A program made the position numbers and the translations under genes. Shown here one piece after another: positions 28,598 to 43,710 of a stretch of DNA of 64,000 bases. This DNA comes from Rhynchonema sp. JSB1_4 (taxonomy: Eukaryota; Nematoda; Chromadorea; Monhysterida; Xyalidae): NCBI GenBank assembly GCA_030248065.1, contig JASAMV010005116.1, forward strand, positions 1-64,000, read 5' to 3'. The first letter of the stretch is position 1; each line of letters starts with the position of its first letter. The notes beneath the pieces were generated by a model. The model was not told the DNA's origin. It made no database searches and saw only the letters and a list, made by a program, of their open reading frames with translations.

Positions 28598-31500
28598 AAA
28601 AAAAACCAAAAACAAAACAAAAAAAACACACCCAAAAACACCCCCCTTTAAGTATGCGCGGATGATTTTATGATCTAACGGGCGTCCCAGTCTAAGTCGA
28701 TTCGCAGTCATTCGTCATTCGCGCGACCGGACCGGGACAGTGACATTTGGTTCCTTGCTCCACTCTCTCACGCCAACTGTTTTATTAATGTGAAGCGGCG
28801 CACAAAGCAACTTCGTAATGTTGTTGAGATGAGACCGTTGGGAGCGAGGGAGTATGCTTTTGTTGTTCGCAAGTTGACGTGTTTATGCATGTACACGCCA
28901 TCATCAAATAATCGCGGCCCGTCAAAACAGCTATTGCCCAGGTACTTAGCATCCAGGTATCGTGTCTCTCTCTCTGCAAGCGTTATTTTTCTGTGCGCGG
29001 CACGGGTATATTGTAAATTCGTCAAAGTTTTATGATCTGCTGGGCTTGGTTTCATACGCTCAGATGCTCGATTTTCAATGTGCAGTTTACATTGTACAGT
29101 ATACCTATATGTGCCGTGGTATACTGTATGTATGCAGCTTTTGCAGGACGCGGCACCTTTGTTCGCTGTGACATGTACAAACAATAACAGTGACGTTGAT
29201 ATGGATTGAAAGCCTCCGCACCCAACTGAAAACAAGGAAATGGCTTGTAAAACGAGTCTAAAAGATATCGATAAAAAAGTTTCGAATCAAAATACACCAG
29301 AATGAAAAAACGCACGCAGAACATCGCATGATCTCGGCCTGCGCATACAAACCAGATGCGTGTCTAGGCCCGGTCGAAACGGCGCCGAGTCGGTCGATTC
29401 CATACAAATTGTGCTGATGCGTTCGAATCGTTGCGGTTTATCACACCACTGTGTGTATGTGTGGTGTGTTTATACAAACGTTATCGGTTGCCTGCGTACT
29501 TGACACAGCAAAATTGTGTTCAGTCTTATTGTGCAGTGGTTGATGCAGATCGTTCACGTGCCCTCGACTGGTTGACACAAGGCGTTCGTTTCTTTGTATT
29601 CCGAAATTTATTGGCCCGAAAATTAGGTCCTTTGAGCTCAAGATTTTTCACAACTCGGATCAGTGCAGGTTAACGTTGGGCACCACGGGATTGAATCGTC
29701 GCAATGTACGCTGGTCTTGTTCCCAACACAGGCAAGATCATAGTCTTGTTCTCAACCGCTCAAATTTGACATCGGTTGGGTCAACGATGTGTGTCAACCA
29801 CTTCACAGTGGCGCTGTTCACAACCAGGGTGGTATCGGTTGGTTGGTGTGTATAATGCTCTAAAGTATATAAACACCAACCAACCACCGCAACTCAGAGA
29901 AAGAGAGCAGGAGCAGCGTAAAGTGCTATAGGTACGGGGCTGCGTTCGCGTAGCACAACCACTCACGGCGGTTATGCGAGCAAGTTGTGTTGGACAGAGC
30001 CACAGCGGATGTGGTTGCGTCCAACACGAAATCTGCCGGCGGAGAGAATAAAAATTTCGTTCGGCCCACTCGCGCATGTCTCTCTCTCTCCACAACGTTC
30101 CGATCCGCGCTCTTTCCAGTTGTGTGTGTGTGCAAGTTTTCTCTGCGCGCCGCGCTGCTGGGTTGCCTGCCTTTGCCTACGTCTTGCGGTCGTGTCAGTG
30201 CAACCCTTCACGCTGCGCTCTGCGCGTTTCGCTGATGTTGGATGCATTTTGCCACCATACCACGGTCACGACAACGCCACGTTTTGATGCAGTGTGTGTT
30301 TCTAAAAATTCAATAGTTGGTTGGTTATGATGTCAGTTGTTGCCTGTGATCAATCCACCACCCCTGTGATATCTACACAGATATACCATATCTCTTTTCC
30401 AATCAACACCCTTTATGTGATCATAATGCAGTCTCACATAGTCTATATTTCTGATCACTTCCCCCGCGTCAAGCCGCGGATATTGAAAATTTGACAAAAC
30501 CAACGCGCGAGAGACATTGATTTCAATTTACGATTTTGGTTTGGAGTTCACTGTCGCCCACGATATGCATATTTCGTGCCGTTTTCGTTGTTTTCTTGTG
30601 AGGATTGCTGACCACAATGAGCAGAAAAAATTCACAAAGATGCAGCTCAGGTTCATAGGACGCCATCGACTTTATAACATGCATATACAATATATAACAA
30701 TATCGATGTGCAGTATACATACATACTGCAGTTCAGTCCATTCCGTTTGTTAAAAATTCGACCCAAATATAACCTTGGTATATATACACGCATCGATACG
30801 AATGTGCCAATCTGAGGTTTGGTTTCCCCAATATGTCCATGCGGAATATGAGCGGCCATATCTCATTATACGAGCGAGCGTTTCAATAAGTCACCGCCTT
30901 GTACATATGTAACCAACCAACATAAAGGTGCACGCGCATACCGCATGGTCACATTTGGGCCGAAAAACAGGCCCCGTTTGTGGGTCAGGCCATTTATTTG
31001 GAATATGGAGTGCTTTCCAGAGCTATCCATCCATCTTGCCTTAGCTGGACAGCTAGATGGCAAAAAAACCACAGCTGCAAGCGAGCGGCTGCATTTAGCG
31101 CTAGCGGCTCAGCCCTATCGCTCACTTATGCACTATTATTTTGTGCCACCGACAATTTTTTTGCGGAAAGCAAGAAAACTTTTCTTTTACCGTCTTAACG
31201 CGCAGTCGGAGTTTTGCGGCTCAGACTTGCTAGAGGCTCGCTTTGGGCACTATGTGCCTATGAGTGGGTTCCTCTTACGGGCTTGCGTGCCGTAAACATG
31301 TATCTAAGTTGTTTCACTGCAACTGCTGTTACGTATGTCCGTACCGTACCTCTATATATAACTTGGGCTGAACATGCGATAGACGAGGACGAGAGCGCAT
31401 GCCACATCGATTTGAGAAGTATGTACGTACAGCTGCACATGGGCTCCTGCTTGACTCGCTTGCTCGTATGTACCTATGCACATGCAAAGGTGCACTGTAT

Positions 31501-34500
31501 AGATGCCACAGTCATATGCACTACATACTTACAGTCGAGACTCGTTATAGGTGTATTCGCTATACGTAAGTAGCTGACTGCTATTGCATACTTTTTCGTG
31601 TGTCCCGAAATTTTCCAGTACTTGAGCGGTTCGTAACAAGCACATGTTCGCCATGCGGTAGCATGAAATTTTCGAGTGTCCCAAACGGTATTTTGTATGG
31701 AATTACGATTCGATATACACAAAATCTCGCTGTGCTACCTTTAAGTACTGACATTTCCTCAAGTACTGAATTCGCCATAGGCATAAATTCGTTGCAAGTA
31801 TACTTTTCAGGGTGTCCCATAAATATACCTATGTATAACGAATGTTGACTGTATTCAGCAAAGTGCCATAACCGCACTTGGGCCGGTTGGGTGTGTCAGC
31901 AGAGAGAGAGAGTGCGAATTTCTCTCTATCTGTCTGTCACGCGTGCTCCAGTTTCCCCCTTTTCTCTACGCTGCGCATTGCGCCTGCCTCCTGCCACCGG
32001 CTTATTTGTGTATGTATGTATGTATGTATGTACGTCGTCGCTCGCCGCTAATCATACCACAAGGGCATTACATGTCGTAGGCATAGACTGCTGCTAGGAG
32101 GCTCAAACAGTGCTGTGTATACTGTATATGTTGTGAAAATTAAAATCGTAAAAGTCAAGCCTACTGTATTTATTACATACACACTGTACAGTATGTTTCA
32201 ATTTTATCGCCAGTAATCCAAAATTAACGATTCGCCCGTTTCATTGTCAGGTCACTGGAGCAAGCGAGCAGCGGACAGCAGCAGCAAGCGTCATCAATCA
32301 ACAAAAGTGGCGAAACGGGTGCACGACCACCGGCTGAAACGGGCTCGTCAGTCTTGTCTCCAGCGGTCACCAAGTGCTCCTCACAATCTGTGATGTTGTC
32401 GGATCGACGCAATGTGCAACAGCTCGAGCCAATCACCGTGCACATGAAACCACAGGATCATACGGGTACGGTAGCTGGGTACTGTAAACCGAGACAAATA
32501 TATAAGTACATATGACGATACCAGACGTCATCTCCCCCTCTGAAGACTGAACATTCTCCTGACCTACATAAGTTGCCAAAAATCCTGTCATTGTAAAAAT
32601 AGGGTGGACTTAACCCGTAAGGAACCGGAACAAACAAAAGCAGAACTGGAACAGCCTAGCCAATCTAATGTTTCATCATTCGCAGGTGCAACAGACGAGG
32701 CTAGTGTGCCTGACGAACAGGTTCAAGACCCGGACAGTGCGCTGCCGCCGAGTCCGCCGTTGCCGTTTGGGTCACGCGACGGGGATGAAAATGGCAACAC
32801 GGGACAGGTGTGGTTACGGTACCTGTGTTGGGTTACGGTAGTCTACTGTATTACGGCAGTACTAACTGGTTGGCTGCAATGTGACTGGCGGTCTGCATAC
32901 AAATGTAGCGATCTAATCACCAAGATCCAATCAAGAGTTTCCAAAAAACAGCAAAAACACACCAACTTCTGTGATCTCTTCAGACGACACAACTGAATAA
33001 TCAATCGGTGAATGGGGATGTAGACGATGACGGCGACCTCGAGCTGACCGAGGAGACGATGTTTTCGTTCGACGCAACCGGCAACACGGCACGACACAGA
33101 AACGGGGATCAACGGGATATTGATGCCGAGACTGATGGTTGGTGGAATTGGGACGCTCCATAAATCATCGTGGTTTCCACGTGGTAAACATCAGCTTCGG
33201 TCTGACGATGTCCTGGTACGGAGTGCGCACAGGTGGAAACGGGCGCAACCATAGAACACATTGAACAAATGGTTGCGTTTTTGGCCAGATTGAGTTTTGA
33301 TCTACCGTTTTGATTGGCCGTTCGGAAGTTTTTCGACTGTATAAACATGCGACTAGCGTAACACGTATTAGAGATCTTGAAACTATAAACTTTTAACGCT
33401 GGTCGAATGTTTGATGGTCGAAAATCTTTCAGAAAGATGCACTCAAAAATAAATCAGGCCAAACCTCAAGTCCGACTCCAGATCCCGAGGTGTTGATGAT
33501 TGCGATGTTTCACCCATCATACAAATATTCAAGAGTGTGTCATTGTAGACAGCGGCACGTTCGACGACCTGGGTCTGTTGTCGTCGGGCGGCGCGGGTTC
33601 GCGTCTCGCACGTCGTCGACATACGGATGGCGCCGGGTGTCTGGTGTCGAAACTGGGTACGTCACTACCGGTAACCATCCAGAAACGATACTGGCCACCG
33701 CCGGATGCACTGGATTCGCTGCCGGCCAGCTCGAGTGAAGATGAGAATGGGGAAATGAAGGTTAGGCGATGGGATTGAGATCAGACTTTCTTTATCGTAA
33801 ACCCTCGAAACTAATGAGTCTCCATTTTGTCAACCCGGCAAGCTCAACCACAAGCAGGCAAGTTTGAAGGCCAAACGGTCGGACTCGGATTACTACAAAA
33901 GAAGGGGAACTTTGTGCGGACGGCGGACCGTTTGCGAATTTCGCGATAGAACAATTTTTTCTCGAAGAGACAAGTAATATTATACTAAATTGTAAAGTGT
34001 CATCGATTGTGGCGTACCAGAGATAGGCCAGTTTACACTGTGACACGAATAATGTTTGCAGCACGTGATTCTGCCGCACCGTGCGCCGCCACGCGATCAG
34101 CACGAGAAGATGATGGAGCTGTCGCGGACCATCCAGGCGGCCGACGACCCCGAGCGACTGTTCGGCGAACGACCGCGACGACGTCGCTACCGAACCGGTG
34201 ATGCCGTGGTGCGACTGCGCTCGCACGAAATGCAGCAACGTTAGTCAAGCGACTGGGATTATTGGGCTGATATTATTGTTGTCAACGCAACTGTCTGTCA
34301 TTCGTGCCCGGTGTTCCGCCGTGGAACACACGTGGGACGCGTGCATACTATGGCGCGACGATAGCTGCCTTAAACTTGTACGGTTGCCATTTGCATGGCG
34401 CGGTAGTTGCGTTGACAATATCGACTAGAGCGTGATTATGGTCCGAGTTTATCTTTAGTTCCACAGCTCCGTCGTGGAAATGCTTTAGTTCGCCGTCCAA

Positions 34501-34646
34501 TTTCAGGCAAGTCGGCCGGTCTCGACTTATACCTGGACCCGGACGAGGTGGACGACACGGTCGAGGCGCCAACGGTTGTGGTCGCGGCCCGACCCAATGT
34601 GCAGGCGAATGTTTGGCCGGCCAAATCGCCAACGCATGCGTTCTAG
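26792..34646 (+). CDS. AKT1S1: PRAS40/Lobe-like (AKT1S1 family) protein
   Basis: Eight exons close in frame (1,233 bases, about 410 residues): 26792-26929, 27068-27168, 32251-32465, 32686-32807, 32984-33137, 33534-33760, 34062-34197 and 34507-34646. In mammals PRAS40 binds Raptor, inhibits TORC1 in the cytoplasm, and is released when Akt phosphorylates Thr246. The C-terminal third here has the family landmarks in order: TSLPVTI (like KSLPVSV), SSSEDENGE (like SSDEENG), a helix with MMELSRTIQ, then LFGERPRRRRYRTG aligned with VFGDLPRPRLNTSD. The last Thr keeps RxRxxT, the Akt consensus. FSFDA in exon 5 sits roughly where PRAS40 has its FVMDE TORC1-binding motif. The N-terminal 80 residues are charged and probably helical, followed by Gln/Ser-rich linkers. 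Intron 2 is about 5.1 kb. If the last donor is not used, translation stops at 34,241 with a short tail closer in length to human PRAS40. Family assignment rests on C-terminal motifs recalled, not on a search. Confidence 0.6.
28355..28645 (+). repeat. Long A-rich low-complexity tract in intron 2
   Basis: About 290 bases that are almost all A, with isolated T and C, ending in CACACCCAAAAACACCCCCC. It lies inside the 5-kb second intron of the PRAS40-like gene. An 'all Phe' open frame on the minus strand is produced by the tract and is not a gene. A decayed poly(A) tail is possible but no retroelement body is visible next to it. Confidence 0.85.
32011..32033 (+). repeat. TATG tetranucleotide microsatellite
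   Basis: Five to six perfect TATG/GTAT units within intron 2 of the PRAS40-like gene. The same tetranucleotide occurs in shorter runs throughout the non-coding DNA. Confidence 0.85.
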
Positions 34647-37600
34647 GTGCCTGCCCCCTTGATAGATCAGGGTCATTCGGTCCCTATACAGTGCAGGTTA
34701 CTCGATTCAGCCTGATGGATTGACTGTTGCATCATAATGCTACTGTGAGCGAGCGCACCAACCACCAACCCCTTTACATCTATACATCTACTACTGTGTA
34801 CTATACCACGCTGATTACGGTAGATTATTGTATTTTCGCCATTGTTCGAGTTGCAAACTATGACTGCATGAACTGATTTGCCGTCGCACATAATACCACT
34901 CTCTTCCCTCTCTCTCTCTCTAACACACGTGTCTTGGACACCGTCGTACTAATGTATATTTACTTGGATTACAAAAATGCTGAGCTTGTTCATTCAGGGA
35001 TCAACACTATGTATGTTTTCTTTAAATTCTGTTTGACGCTCGTCTTAAACGTGACGTTGTGGATTATGTTTTGGTTTTATCATTATTATTATTATAATTT
35101 CCAAAACTACCTGCAGCTTTCAAAACCATACCGGAGAAATATGCGCGCGCGCGTCTCTAGCAGAAATCTGTTGTCAATTTTTTTATCCAACAACTAACTC
35201 ATACAATAATGAGTTCAACAACTCTTATTTTTGTTGTTCTTCATTCGTGTCTCCCAAGCACATTTATTATTACAATAAGCTAGTAGCGGGTATGTGTCAC
35301 ATCTTTTGTTTCTCTGTCGTTCTCACTCACGCGAGTTTATTCGTCTGTTCCAGCAAAACTTTACTGTACCACTCTATTATTATCTACTACTGTTTCTTTC
35401 CGTCTACTAAACACAATTCAGGAATTTATTATGTTTTTTACACATTGTTTTTTGCATATAAACACCTCAACCTCTCTCATCACATTACTCCTTTTTTCAA
35501 CTTTTGTTGTATTATTTTTATTATCATCATTACTTTTACGTTGTGTGCGCAGCCTGTGAGCCAACGTTTGAACCGAGTGTCGGTGTATTGGTACCTGACC
35601 GTTTTATGCTGGAAATTACTGCAAGATAGCGAAAAATGTGTTGTTTCTATAGTACCCGTTTTTTGGCTTAGGTACCGTGGTGTTCCACTAGCTTTGTATT
35701 ACAAAACACATTACACAAATTGCTTTTCGCCACTGTGCTAGCGCGAAAGGCATTTACTAATTTTCTCATTTCACGTTATTTTCTGATAATTTTAATGATG
35801 TGAAAAGTTAAGATTGCATACGAATCCATGTGCATTCTCTGTAGATAGATTATACATACATTAGTTTTACGTTTGTTAATTTCTTCTGAATGTCGATTTT
35901 TAGAGCACAACTAGAATTTGGTCGTCGTATTTTATTATGGTGTCAACTTTTATATTATTTTATATTATTATTATTACATTGCGGGCTCGCTAAGCCGCTC
36001 GTCAAATTTTATATTTTGTATCGGTGATGTTTCACAGTGAGATGTTTTATGTTGTTCAGTAGTCAAAAAATGTAACGGGCGCCCAAGGCGGTCATCCCAC
36101 TCCTACACCTACAGCACGCACGCGTTTTCTGCACGAAACTATGATTTTTGTCTCATTTTGCAAGATGCTAAGCTAAGTTTAACACTAGAGTTACGAATTA
36201 TTAAGTTTTTGGTAAATTTTTATTCTCAACAACTAGGTATCTTCCATGGCGTTGTTTCTGCAGATGGACCGTTTGCTGGGGCTGGATTTTATGCATCGTG
36301 GACTTGAGCTCAAATACGTCCCAGCAACGGTACACTTTGTAAACGTGCGTAAATTTGATACCTGATGATTGACTAACGGTGAACCCAAATTGTGCTTTGG
36401 GAATGTTTTTATCTCCTTTTTCGTGTTAAAAACGGCAAAAAGTCAAAGGATGAGGTTACCAAAGTGTCAAACTGCTATATACCACTATTGATGTTTCAAC
36501 CGGGAGCATTGTATTGTCTCGTGTGCGTGCGCACGCGTAGTGACAGGCGCTGCAGCCATTTTGATCGTGTGATACATATATATTGATTGATTGGCAATTG
36601 ATTTGTGTTTGTTCGCGGTATTCTTTCCGATGAACTCTCAGTCTCGCGCGCGCGCCACCATTTTGTGTGTTGCTGTGCGTTTCACAGTACGTGTGTGTAT
36701 GTGCTTTTTGATGATGTTTCATGTGCTCCGTGTGTTACCATGTGCTTTGTGTGCGGTTTAAGATTGCAGCACCATTTTCACCAACACACATTTGCGTTAG
36801 GTAATCATGCGAGTACAATTTAGGTCATTTTACGCGTAATGCACATTGTACCACCATGTTGCGATCAGCAGGATTTGTCATGTTCACGTGTTTTTTCCTT
36901 CCTCTTCTTCCCGCGTTTTTTCATTGGCTATTTTCAAGAGCGGCGCTTTCGCGATTATGACGTTTGTGCACTGTGTATATGGCGTGTTTGTGTTGCTTTT
37001 GCGAGGCAACACACAATACGCTGCGAGCTTCGTGCTGTTGTAATTCTTGAGCGAGCCCAGACATGTTAGATTTCGATGTCATGTTATGTACACTAACGGG
37101 CGGTTCAGGTTGGGGCACGTTTTCATTCTGCTCAAATTGAGCGACATTTGTAAGTATAGGTGATCCATAAAAAACGCGTCCCGGCATCCGCGAGAGAATG
37201 GGCACACAAAGAGGTCCGGAGGACGTGTAGAAAGCAGGCAATTATGTACTTATTCAAATCCACATTGAAACATAGTGCTACATCGTTGCTCCGTATTGGC
37301 GAGAGAGAACTACTGCGTGTGACTGAAAATGTGTGTTTGTTAAGTATATGCATATGTTATACTTATTTACGGGTTACTGTACATTACGTACTGTATGTAT
37401 TTTCCTCATTCGTTTTTTGTTTTTCTCCACACACAATCACCACGAGATAAACTTTAAAAATAATAATCGCTCCGAAATGTTGGTACCATGTTGCCGATTA
37501 CTGAACAAAACACGGCAACAAATACGAGGTAACCGCACGAAGCAAGAACAGTAGAAGTGGCTCAACGCCTTCGGATATCACAGAGTCTAGAGTGCTGATA

Positions 37601-38030
37601 GCAAACAACCGCACATCAGAATGAAAACTGACAGAAAGTTTGATGAGAACAAAGAACTTTTGTGTTGAGCAATGTTAGCGCATGCATCAAATACCGCTTG
37701 CAAACGACAAGTAGTACTTGGTGTTGTGCTTTTAAGAAATAAAAAAGAAAAGTCCGCAAGGTGGTGAGATAATTCCGATATGTCCAGCTATGAACAGCAG
37801 AAGACACACGAACAAAAACAAGCATCATGTATATAATACCCTCTAATTTTACAGTGTACCTTCTTTATAGTGACGATCGATCAAGATCTCTGGTGAAACG
37901 ACATTTTGATTTCCAACCAGTCGTTAACCTCCTAACTGCCATTAGATAAGTGAATGTGTTTATGGCGACCCGTGCATGACCGGTCCCGCTTATGTCACTA
38001 CACTAGAAAGAGGGTAGACCGCAACACTAA
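34647..38030. other. Convergent intergenic region between PRAS40-like and ZNF330
   Basis: Mostly AT-rich DNA with no gene I can support. It contains three copies of TGATGTTTCA (36,025; 36,489; 36,712) within 700 bp and one exon-like piece at 36,264-36,329. The 164-codon frame at 35,247-35,741 is rich in hydrophobic low-complexity residues and has no family match I recognise. Confidence 0.5.
36264..36329 (+). other. Orphan exon-like segment (22 codons)
   Basis: A TTTCTGCAG acceptor is followed directly by ATG and 66 in-phase bases, ending at ACG|GTACAC. The peptide reads MDRLLGLDFMHRGLELKY plus VPAT. Codon choice resembles the neighbouring exons and both splice sites look good, but no partner exon is evident within several kb. 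It could be a 3' exon of a longer PRAS40-like transcript, an exon of an unseen gene, or chance. Confidence 0.25.
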
Positions 38031-38034
38031 AAAT

Positions 38035-41602
<3,568 letters not shown>

Positions 41603-41834
41603 TCAGCCAAACAGAACTGAATAATGAGAAAACAACAAAACACGTGTTTTGAAGCTAAAAAACTTTGATTAATTTGTCCAACCAGAACAGAAATCGGAAC
41701 TTCATGTCTAAGCACGGCCGAAAGTGTCTGCTTGACAAGAGGAGTTAAAAATCTTTGGAAAATCATCCACGCCTATAAAAGGCAGAATGAAAATGGCACG
41801 GCACGGCATGCTTCCGTTTATTTTTGTCTCTGCA

Positions 41835-42996
41835 GTCAAGAACTGTCCACTTGTCTTGGACACTTCTACGCTGATGATATCAAAATTTACAGGCAAATCC
41901 GTAGTGCTGCAGATCACAAAATCCTCCAGGGTGACATAAATGCGGTCATTAGTTGGCTCTCTGCAAATGGCATGGCTCTTGCCAGCCATAAGAGCGTCAC
42001 AGTAAGGCTTGGGAATCGCCCCCAAGTCCCCCCTGTCTATTTTTGTGGGAATGAGCAGATTATTTCACCACCCCATGTCCGGGACTTGGGTGTCTTAATA
42101 GACCAACAAAACTTAAAGTTTGAGTCACATATTGGTAAAATTGTGGCTGACGCCAGCAGAATGGAGAAGACCATCCGCCGAAACTTTCACAGTCGAAATC
42201 TCGACTTCCTCCGAAAACTTTATTTGGCCTATGTCCGCCCTTTACTGGAATTTTCCATGTCCATTTGGTCCCCTCAAAATGTCACTTTAGCTAAAAACGT
42301 TGAAAAAATTCAACGTCGGTTCACTTACTATTTACCTGGCATGCAGACACTGTCTTACCAACAGCGTTTGCATGCCCTAAATTTAGACCCCCTAATTTAT
42401 CGCCGGACCGTGAACGATCTTGTGCTTGTGTACAAGGTCATTCACGGTCACATACCTGGGGTAACCAAGGAATCCTTCTTTCCATCTCGTGACACCGGCC
42501 GCCCAACCCGAGGGCACTCCCACAGTTTGTGTCGAGTCCATGGCGCGGGTGCGGACTTGTCCGGGTACTGGGCCTATCGTGTCGTGGACCTCTGGAACAG
42601 GCTACCAGAGGGCGTCGTCTCTGCTGCCTCAATTGCGGCCTTTAAAACTAAACTAAACTCACGTGGTCGAGACGTAGTTTCTTGCCACATTAACTCAAAA
42701 TTTTCAGCCGTCGTTGACTGATCTCCTCAGTCACTGGGTTGCTGCTTTCAGATCATCATCAATATTTAAAATCGTATTCTCGTTCTCGTCATCCGTTGCT
42801 GAATTTGCCGTTGTTGTGTGTTGGTTGTGCTAGTTTGGCTCGTTTGGTTGGTCTCATCTCACCGGTGCGTTTCCATTGTCGTTTATTCATTCATGTTCAC
42901 ATTCTTTGTTATTAACACTGTTTTATTTTAAGGGTTTTTCCGGATCTTGTGAAGGTCTTCGCGTAAGCTTGCAGATAAAATTTGAATTTGAATGTA
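41835..42996 (+). mobile_element. 5'-truncated non-LTR retrotransposon (LINE) fragment
   Basis: An open frame ending at 42,721 encodes the C-terminal part of a reverse transcriptase. Similarity begins about ELSTCLGHFYADDIKIYR, where YADD is the catalytic aspartate box, and continues through WLSANGMALASHKSV, DLGVLID, YVRPLLEFSMSIWSP and NLDPLIYRRTVNDLVLVYK, then a C-terminal thumb region ending near VVDLWNRLP. This order fits CR1/Jockey-type elements. The endonuclease and earlier polymerase motifs are absent, as in ordinary 5' truncation. The 3' end carries TTTGAATTTGAATG, a short tandem typical of such LINEs. The frame is uninterrupted for about 300 codons, suggesting recent insertion. It starts about 290 bp upstream of the ZNF330 start codon, in the opposite orientation. 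Confidence 0.85.
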
Positions 42997-43363
42997 AGAG
43001 GCACAAAGACCCGAAAGACATGAAAGACAAAAAAAGACATTTGTTATTTTTGTCTCCGTCAAGAAGTGTCCATCCACGCCTAAGATGGTAAAATTCTGGT
43101 AACTACACACTTGTTGACTGTAAACAACGGTACAAAACACGGGGGTGCGTTTTGTACGCTTGTTGACTGTGTGACAAAAATAACTTAACACAGTTAATGC
43201 ATGTGTCAAGTCAACAAGTGTACAATACAGTCGTGCTGTTATGTACACTTGTTTACGCGTGCGACATTTATGACACATATGACATTTATTATTTTTGTCA
43301 CATTTGTCATACATTCAACAAGTGTCCACACACGAAAATTCTGAGTAACAATCGCCAATCGCA

Positions 43364-43496
43364 AATGTCGCAAGACATCGAGCTCGAAGATGAGCCCGAC
43401 CAATGGATCCCGAAAAAAACTCTATGCAAAAGATTGGCCTTCGATTTTCTGGTGAAAAAAGAGGAGATAAGCAATCTTTGTGAAAACATCGGTGCC
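43364..43496 (+). other. Exon-like open segment inside repeat field
   Basis: From ATG at 43,364 a frame of 44 codons reads MSQDIELEDEPDQWIPKK then a charged helical stretch, with a possible donor at about 43,491 (ATCG|GTGCCT). Its composition is protein-like and unlike the surrounding repeats. It could be an upstream exon of TRAPPC12, but joining it (phase 1) to the acceptor at 45,049 puts the next exon out of frame. It could also be a captured exon or part of a mobile element. Confidence 0.25.
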
Positions 43497-43535
43497 TGAT
43501 TCGTAAAGGAGAGATGAAACATTGATCAAGCATGA

Positions 43536-43710
43536 GCCCCTCTGATATGTGAATACACGAATGTGAGCGATGCAAATTGCAAACCGGAATAATTTTCTTG
43601 GGCTTGGGCTTATACTTAGGCCTAGGCTCCAGCCCAAGTCAAATGAAACATAACAGAAGCAACAAACAATAAGATAAACTTTGAAACATTACTTTACTTG
43701 CCGGCCGGCG
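43536..43710 (-). repeat. Dispersed repeat, inverted partner of 109-285
   Basis: On the minus strand it contains TTGCCGGCCGGC-type sequence, AAGTAATGTTTCAAAG, GGCTGGAGCCTAGGCC and TTATTCCGGTTTGCA in the same order as the window's left end, with small indels. Confidence 0.75.

Noticed and set aside
28424..28711. Poly-Phe open frame on the minus strand
   Set aside because: It is only the translation of the A-rich tract.
33842..33975. Extra exon in the PRAS40-like gene
   Set aside because: The segment after an AG at 33,841 is open, but no in-phase donor connects it to the next exon. Joining 33,760 directly to 34,062 keeps frame and the family motif order.
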